Of a stretch of 18,742 nucleotides of DNA, positions 14,816-18,742 are shown in pieces (the first letter of the stretch is position 1; every line of letters starts with the position of its first letter). This DNA is from Nioella sp964229645 (lineage in GTDB: Bacteria; Pseudomonadota; Alphaproteobacteria; Rhodobacterales; Rhodobacteraceae): positions 1-18,742 of the forward strand of contig NZ_CAXREX010000120.1 in the NCBI RefSeq assembly GCF_964229645.1, given 5' to 3'. The translations under genes were made by a program, and so were the position numbers. The notes under the pieces were generated by a model. That model ran no database searches, was not told where the DNA came from, and saw only the letters and a list, made by a program, of their open reading frames with translations.

Positions 14816-15421
14816 ATGGACAAGTTCACCAAGCTGACCGGCATCGCCGCACCGCTGCCCCTGATCAACGTCGATACCGACATGATCATTCCCAAGCAGT
14901 TTCTCAAGACGATCAAGCGCTCGGGCCTTGGCGTGAACCTGTTTGACGAAATGCGCTACGATGACAACGGCGACGAAATCCCCGATTTCGTGCTGAACAA
15001 GCCCGCCTATCGCAACGCGGAGATCCTTGTCGCGGGTGACAATTTCGGTTGTGGCTCCTCGCGGGAACACGCCCCGTGGGCCTTGCTCGACTTCGGCATT
15101 CGCTGCGTGATCGCCCCCTCTTTCGCTGACATCTTCTTCAACAACTGCTTCAAGAACGGCATCCTGCCGATCGTGCTGCCGCAGGAAGACGTCGACAAGC
15201 TGATGGACGATGCCAACCGGGGCGCCAACGCCACCCTGACCGTCGATCTCGAAAACCAGACCATCAGCGGCCCCGATGGCGGCACCATCGCCTTCGAGGT
15301 CGACGCCTTCCGCAAGCATTGCCTGCTGAATGGTCTCGACGATATTGGCCTGACGATGGAGAAGGCTGCTTCGATCCAGTCCTTCGAGGAAAAGGCCGCG
15401 CAAGAGCGCCCTTGGGTCTGA
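14816..15421 (+). CDS. leuD: 3-isopropylmalate dehydratase small subunit
   Basis: LeuD is the swivel-domain partner of LeuC in leucine synthesis. The 201-residue protein matches E. coli LeuD in length (201). Hallmarks are PLINVDTDMIIPKQFLK at 14-30, the substrate-binding GDNFGCGSSREHAPWAL at 74-90, and IAPSFADIFFNNCFKNGILP. A strong AGGAGA sits 9 bases before the ATG. An intrinsic terminator follows at 15444. It is separated from leuC by four other genes on both strands, so it must be expressed from its own promoter or by read-through from the DUF4198-type gene. leuB is not in the window. Confidence 0.98.
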   Translation: MDKFTKLTGIAAPLPLINVDTDMIIPKQFLKTIKRSGLGVNLFDEMRYDDNGDEIPDFVLNKPAYRNAEILVAGDNFGCGSSREHAPWALLDFGIRCVIAPSFADIFFNNCFKNGILPIVLPQEDVDKLMDDANRGANATLTVDLENQTISGPDGGTIAFEVDAFRKHCLLNGLDDIGLTMEKAASIQSFEEKAAQERPWV

Positions 15422-15443
15422 TTTCGACCTGATCACAAGATGT

Positions 15444-15473
15444 AGCCCCTCGGCCCGGCCGGGGGGCTTTTTT
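15444..15473 (+). terminator. Rho-independent terminator after leuD
   Basis: A 10-bp GC-rich stem (15444-15453 with 15459-15468, one G-T wobble) with a 5-base loop is followed by six T residues ending at 15473. It begins 23 bases after the leuD stop. Confidence 0.9.
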
Positions 15474-15577
15474 CATGTTTTACTGATGCAAAGCAGCGAC
15501 AGTCATCATCCCAAAATCGCCACAGTGATTCCCTAAGGAGTCTCAGGGACTTGCGAAAGTTGGCGAATGTGGGCAAG

Positions 15578-15613
15578 ATTGAGGCAATTGAGGCAATCCG
15601 ATGGCAATCGGAT
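15578..15613. promoter_or_regulatory. Tandem 9-bp repeats followed by a hairpin upstream of the membrane-protein gene
   Basis: ATTGAGGCA occurs twice in perfect tandem (15578-15586, 15587-15595). A perfect inverted repeat follows at once (ATCCGAT at 15596-15602, ATCGGAT at 15607-15613), with GGCA as loop. The block lies about 60-95 bases before the proposed GTG start. Arrays like this are typical of protein-binding sites, but no factor can be named. Confidence 0.4.
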
Positions 15614-15671
15614 CAAGACGTGGAACAAGGGTCCGTCAAAAAAGGACTCGTCCAGGTTGAGGGTTTGGGCA

Positions 15672-16517
15672 GTGATCGCACAGCTTTCCAGCGCTGTGGT
15701 GCGGGCGATACTCGTAATGATCGTCATAGCCACTCCGTCCTTGCTGCTTCCGGCGGCATCGTCGGATTCTGCGCAGGTCGTGATGCTTGTCGCGCTCTTC
15801 GCGGCCGGTTTCACTCTCTCTGAATATGCGTCCACCTACCCGGGCCTGATCGAGTTTCGCGATGCTCCGCCTTTCAACCGGGTGCGCGTTATCGGGGCTT
15901 TCGTGACGCTCTTCTTCCTTAGCCTGATCGCCGGGTCGCCGGATGGCCCGGAAACGCTGTTCCTGATCGTCAACGCCACCGGCCTCGTGATGGCGCACGC
16001 GCTGGACTTTCCCTACAGCCCGATCTGGCTGCTGCGGGTCTTCCTGCCAGACAACGCTACCCAGGCCGACCTGACCATGCTGCGCGCCATGGGCGGGCTG
16101 AGCTTCCTTGTCGGGCTGGTCACGATCAGCATCTTCGCGATCATCATGCGCCTGAAGAGCTGGCCCAACCCCAACACAAGCTTCAATGTCTGGGTCAACC
16201 TGCCAACCTTCGACCCGACGGCGGGCGGGGATGTTGTGACACGGTTGACGCGCGACTCACGCATTAACCTTATATTAGGGTTCGTTCTGCCATTCCTGAT
16301 GCCGATCCTGGCGAGTTACGGGATCGAGAACCTCGATGTCTCGATCGGCACCTCGCCCCTGATGATGGTCTGGCTGGTCACGCTATGGAGCTTCCTTCCC
16401 GTCACGCTGCTGATGCGCGGAATGGCCATGGGGCGCATCGCCCACATGATCACCGAAAGGCGCAAGCGGCTGGTGCGCGAAATGGCGGATGGCGACGAGC
16501 TTGCTGCCTTGGCCTGA
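15672..16517 (+). CDS. Multi-pass inner-membrane protein of unknown function
   Basis: The protein has about 281 residues and six or seven hydrophobic helices, including VVRAILVMIVIATPSLLLP, VVMLVALFAAGFTLSEYA, FVTLFFLSLIAGS, LSFLVGLVTISIFAIIM, ILGFVLPFLMPILASYG and MMVWLVTLWSFLPVTLLM. It ends in a basic/acidic cytoplasmic tail (ITERRKRLVREMADGDEL). I do not recognise a named family. The open frame extends to an ATG at 15567, but the first 35 residues from there are polar, read poorly, overlap a repeat array and have no ribosome site. The GTG at 15672 is preferred; a TTG at 15657 with AAGGA upstream is an alternative. It is probably cotranscribed with the overlapping nuclease-fold gene. Confidence 0.75.
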   Translation: MIAQLSSAVVRAILVMIVIATPSLLLPAASSDSAQVVMLVALFAAGFTLSEYASTYPGLIEFRDAPPFNRVRVIGAFVTLFFLSLIAGSPDGPETLFLIVNATGLVMAHALDFPYSPIWLLRVFLPDNATQADLTMLRAMGGLSFLVGLVTISIFAIIMRLKSWPNPNTSFNVWVNLPTFDPTAGGDVVTRLTRDSRINLILGFVLPFLMPILASYGIENLDVSIGTSPLMMVWLVTLWSFLPVTLLMRGMAMGRIAHMITERRKRLVREMADGDELAALA

Positions 16518-17575
16518 TAACGGGCCTTCTTCTCTCTTTTCCGCTTCTTGCCGATACCGTCCGGGTCGCGACCTTTCACACGGAGTTGTCGCGCGACGGT
16601 CCTGGCCTGCTACTGCGTGACCTTTTGCGGGGGGACGACCCGCAGATCACCGCCGTGGTCAACATCATCGCCCATGTCGACCCAGACATCCTCCTGCTTC
16701 AGGGGATCGACCATGACCTGCACGGGCTGGCGTTGGCCGAACTGGTGGAACACCTGTCGGGCACCGGGGCGATCTACCCCTACCGGCTTGCCTTGCCTCC
16801 GAATAGCGGTGTGCCGACGGGACTAGACCTCGACGGGGATGGGCGGCTTGGCATGCCGCGCGATGCCCAGGGCTATGGCGGGTTCAGGGGTCAGGATGGG
16901 ATGGCGTTGCTATCGCGGTTCCCGATCGCTGCAGTTAGGGATTACTCCGGCTTTCTCTGGCGCGATCTGCCAAACGGGCAGGCCGAAGCCGTTCTCTCAC
17001 CTGAGGTGCTGCGCGTTCAGCGTCTGTCCAGTGTTGCCGCGTGGGACGTCACCGTTGCGATCGGCGCACAAGATGTACATCTTCTGACACTTCACGCCAC
17101 GCCGCCCGTCTTTGACGGGCCCGAGGACCGAAACGGGCGGCGCAACGAGGATGAATTGTGGTTCTGGCTGCGCCATCTGGACGGATGGTCGCCGGATGGG
17201 TTGCTGCCACTTGCGCCGCCTTTCGTCTTGATGGGGGTGCTCAATGCCGATCCGGTCCTGGGAGAGGCCCGGCGAGGGGCGCTGACAGCCGCGCTGAGCC
17301 ACCCGATGTTGCAAGATCCGCTTCCGACAAGTCCGGGCGGCGCAGCGGCCGGATTGCCGACCGACACCGCAGATTGGCCGGAACCGGACCCCGGCAACCT
17401 GCGCGCCGATTACATCCTGCCATGGTCAGGGTTCGCGGTCGCAGGAGCGGGCGTGTTCTGGCCCGGCCAGGGAGATCCTGACCGGGCGCTTCTTGGGGGA
17501 TCAGATGGCAACGGCGCGTCGCGTCACAGACTGGTCTGGGTCGATCTCGTGCTGGAGCGCCCGGGCGAGCGCTGA
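16514..17575 (+). CDS. Secreted endonuclease/exonuclease/phosphatase-fold protein
   Basis: The protein has the EEP (DNase I-like) fold: VRVATFHTELSRDG at the start, DPDILLLQGID, DGMALLSRFPI, then LLTLHATPPVFDGPEDRNGRRNEDE, LMGVLNADPVLGEARRGAL and ASRHRLVWVDL. The hydrophobic leader ITGLLLSFPLLA points to export. The usual catalytic positions look altered: Asn becomes His in ATFH, Glu becomes Gly in LQG, Asp becomes Val in GVLN and Asp becomes Arg in SRH. Activity is therefore doubtful. No in-frame ATG, GTG or TTG lies near the leader; the only upstream ATG (16385) adds 43 unconvincing residues inside the previous gene. A CTG at 16514 overlapping the upstream TGA is the start adopted here. The 3' end overlaps the convergent SDR gene by 75 bases. 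Confidence 0.82.
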   Translation: MITGLLLSFPLLADTVRVATFHTELSRDGPGLLLRDLLRGDDPQITAVVNIIAHVDPDILLLQGIDHDLHGLALAELVEHLSGTGAIYPYRLALPPNSGVPTGLDLDGDGRLGMPRDAQGYGGFRGQDGMALLSRFPIAAVRDYSGFLWRDLPNGQAEAVLSPEVLRVQRLSSVAAWDVTVAIGAQDVHLLTLHATPPVFDGPEDRNGRRNEDELWFWLRHLDGWSPDGLLPLAPPFVLMGVLNADPVLGEARRGALTAALSHPMLQDPLPTSPGGAAAGLPTDTADWPEPDPGNLRADYILPWSGFAVAGAGVFWPGQGDPDRALLGGSDGNGASRHRLVWVDLVLERPGER

Positions 17576-18403
17576 GGTCACGGGTGTCCGGGGGCGGTCT
17601 GGCACCAGCCTGTCCAGCTCCTCACCATCCAACTGGTGCGAAACATTCCAGAGATAGCGCATTTCCAGAATGTGCTTCGCCTCTCTCCAGAACGGGCGCG
17701 CCAGGTATATGGGCAGCCAGCTCATGCGTTTGGCTTGAACCGGGCGATGCAGCGCGGCCGCGCAGGCGGCGGCCAATTCCTCGCCTGTCAGGGTGTACCC
17801 CGGAAAGGCGATATCGGCAAAACGCGGCAGGTCAGCTCGACGCTCTGCCAGACCGACCATCGCTGCGGCCACGTCCGGCAGCCAGGCCCAGGCATGGGGG
17901 CGGTCCGTCGGGCCAGGATAGCTGAGCCGGCCTTTTGCGACCGGCTTGGCCAGCACCATGTCGAACCAGTTGCCGCTGGCCTCGTCATCCAGGTAGTCCC
18001 CCGCCCGCAGAATAATGGTGGCAACACCTGCGTCCCGATAGGCGGCCTCCATCTCGCGCCGAACCCTGCCCAGGGGGTGCTGCGACCGGTGCGGGGTGGT
18101 TGGGCCGATATGCGGCGGCATGTCGGGACCAAATACATAGATATTGCCCGGGATGATGACCGTTGCACCGCCTGCCTTCGCGGCGGCAATCACCTGTTGC
18201 GTAAGACCGGGCACCGTGGATTGCCACTGGCTGTAGGGCACGTTCCAGGCGTTGACGATCACATCGGCTTTGCGCGCTGCCTGCATCAGGTCATCCCGCG
18301 CCCGGTCAAAGCGATGCACCGTCCAGCCGGCCGCCGCAAAGGCCTCTGCTGCATGACGGCCGATCCGACCGGACGGTCCGAGAACGAGGGCTGTTTGGGT
18401 CAT
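17501..18403 (-). CDS. Atypical SDR / NAD-dependent epimerase-like protein
   Basis: The 300-residue protein starts with a Rossmann fold motif VLGPSGRIGRHAAEAF (GxxGxxG at residues 9-15), followed by a short extended-SDR layout: ADVIVNAWNVPYS, then VIIPGNIYVFG (where canonical members have the catalytic region) and a C-terminal substrate-binding part. The usual YxxxK catalytic pair is not obvious (REMEAAYRDAG is in the expected area, Tyr without the spaced Lys), so it fits the atypical SDR/NmrA-like group. The ATG at 18403 has AAAGGA upstream; upstream in-frame ATGs at 18433 and 18490 lack ribosome sites. It diverges from a LysR regulator, a common sign of regulator-target pairing. The substrate is unknown. 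Confidence 0.87.
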   Translation of the reverse strand: MTQTALVLGPSGRIGRHAAEAFAAAGWTVHRFDRARDDLMQAARKADVIVNAWNVPYSQWQSTVPGLTQQVIAAAKAGGATVIIPGNIYVFGPDMPPHIGPTTPHRSQHPLGRVRREMEAAYRDAGVATIILRAGDYLDDEASGNWFDMVLAKPVAKGRLSYPGPTDRPHAWAWLPDVAAAMVGLAERRADLPRFADIAFPGYTLTGEELAAACAAALHRPVQAKRMSWLPIYLARPFWREAKHILEMRYLWNVSHQLDGEELDRLVPDRPRTPVTSALARALQHEIDPDQSVTRRAVAI

Positions 18404-18496
18404 GGGTCTGGTCCTTTCAACTTGCTGACCCATAGATAAACCAACCGATATCGAATGATTATTGCCACTAATTGACGATGTGATATTCACTATTGA
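18404..18496. promoter_or_regulatory. Divergent SDR-lysR intergenic region
   Basis: This 93-bp region is clearly more AT-rich than its flanks and lies between two divergent starts. It holds the 8-bp palindrome CGATATCG (18446-18453) and a GTGA-TAT-TCAC dyad (18480-18490). LysR-type regulators usually bind T-N11-A dyads in exactly such gaps, so this is the expected operator region for both genes. Confidence 0.5.
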
Positions 18497-18742
18497 ATGG
18501 ATACCGCTTCCCTTGACTGGACCCTGATCCGATCATTCCTGGCCGTGGCCGACACCGGGTCTCTGTCGGCTGCAGCGCGCGAGACGGGTCAAAGCCAACC
18601 GACCCTCGGACGTCACATCAGGACACTTGAGGCACAGGCCGGGGGGCCGCTCTTCGAGCGGCATGCGCGTGGCTTCAGCCTGAGCGCCCTGGGTCAGGCT
18701 CTGCGCCCCGGGGCCGAGGCCATGCGGGAAGGGGCACGGGCC
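18497..18742 (+). CDS. LysR-family transcriptional regulator, cut by window end
   Basis: Translation from the ATG at 18497 gives 82 residues that run off the window without a stop. The N-terminal winged helix-turn-helix is typical of LysR proteins: LIRSFLAVADTGSLSAAARE (about residues 10-29), then the recognition helix QSQPTLGRHIRTLEAQAG (32-49), and PLFERHARGFSLSALGQAL (51-69) as the wing and start of the linker helix. The effector domain is not visible. The divergent SDR gene 93 bases away is the likeliest regulated partner. The start is not preceded by a clear ribosome site, but the residue register relative to the family is right. Confidence 0.9.
   Translation, partial: MDTASLDWTLIRSFLAVADTGSLSAAARETGQSQPTLGRHIRTLEAQAGGPLFERHARGFSLSALGQALRPGAEAMREGARA

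Noticed and set aside
15567..15671. N-terminal extension of the membrane protein from ATG 15567
   Set aside because: It has no ribosome site, it includes the repeat-hairpin array, and the residues are polar and unlike a membrane-protein start.
15551..15823. 90-codon frame starting at TTG 15551, with AAGGAG 10 bases upstream
   Set aside because: It runs out of frame into the membrane-protein gene, its product has no recognisable features, and only the ribosome site speaks for it.
1..18742. CRISPR array, tRNA or rRNA gene, insertion sequence, prophage or toxin-antitoxin pair
   Set aside because: Intergenic gaps are all under about 260 bases and none shows spaced direct repeats, cloverleaf-like sequence, transposase frames or terminal inverted repeats.

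Overview
The window reads as a chromosomal segment of a GC-rich alphaproteobacterium, most likely a member of the Rhodobacteraceae (Roseobacter group). The basis is the GC-rich wobble positions, the close alphaproteobacterial character of the SmpB, DapA, LeuC and LeuD proteins, and several conserved but unnamed proteins of a kind I associate with that family. No rRNA, tRNA, CRISPR array, insertion sequence or phage gene was seen. Genes alternate strand often, so the region is a patchwork of short transcription units.

Layout, left to right. (1) Positions 1-5012 hold housekeeping and envelope genes: smpB (-), an unnamed secreted protein (+) that unexpectedly carries ABC-ATPase-like motifs, a trmO-like tRNA methyltransferase (-) downstream of dapA (-), and a soluble lytic transglycosylase (+). 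(2) Positions 5049-7684 hold a DMT-family exporter (-) translationally coupled to mnmD (-), with a MnmC2/DAO-like FAD oxidoreductase (+) diverging from mnmD. The two halves of the MnmC tRNA wobble-uridine enzyme thus appear as separate, head-to-head genes. (3) Positions 7807-9804 hold an NADPH-dependent FMN reductase (-) and an MscS-type channel (-). (4) Positions 10053-15473 hold leuC and leuD, the two subunits of isopropylmalate isomerase. They are separated by about 3.4 kb containing a 2-hydroxychromene-2-carboxylate isomerase-like protein (+), an unknown membrane-anchored protein (-), and a head-to-head pair encoding a HupE/UreJ-type membrane protein (-) and a DUF4198-type periplasmic protein (+). 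(5) Positions 15672-18742 hold an unknown multi-pass membrane protein, a secreted endonuclease/exonuclease/phosphatase-fold protein with altered catalytic positions, an atypical SDR/epimerase (-), and the start of a divergent LysR regulator cut by the window edge.

Three things stand out. First, a roughly 68-bp intergenic element occurs twice in opposite orientations, each time between the 3' ends of convergent genes (4946-5012 and 7723-7790). It holds three hairpins in a row, and every difference between the copies falls in a loop or spacer. Second, the secreted protein at 632-1486 carries a Walker A-like, an LSGG-like and a Walker B-like motif in ABC-ATPase order and spacing. Third, the HupE-like/DUF4198 pair shares a single CATG as both start codons, and both mature proteins are predicted to begin with histidine. 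This makes the pair a candidate metal-handling module.
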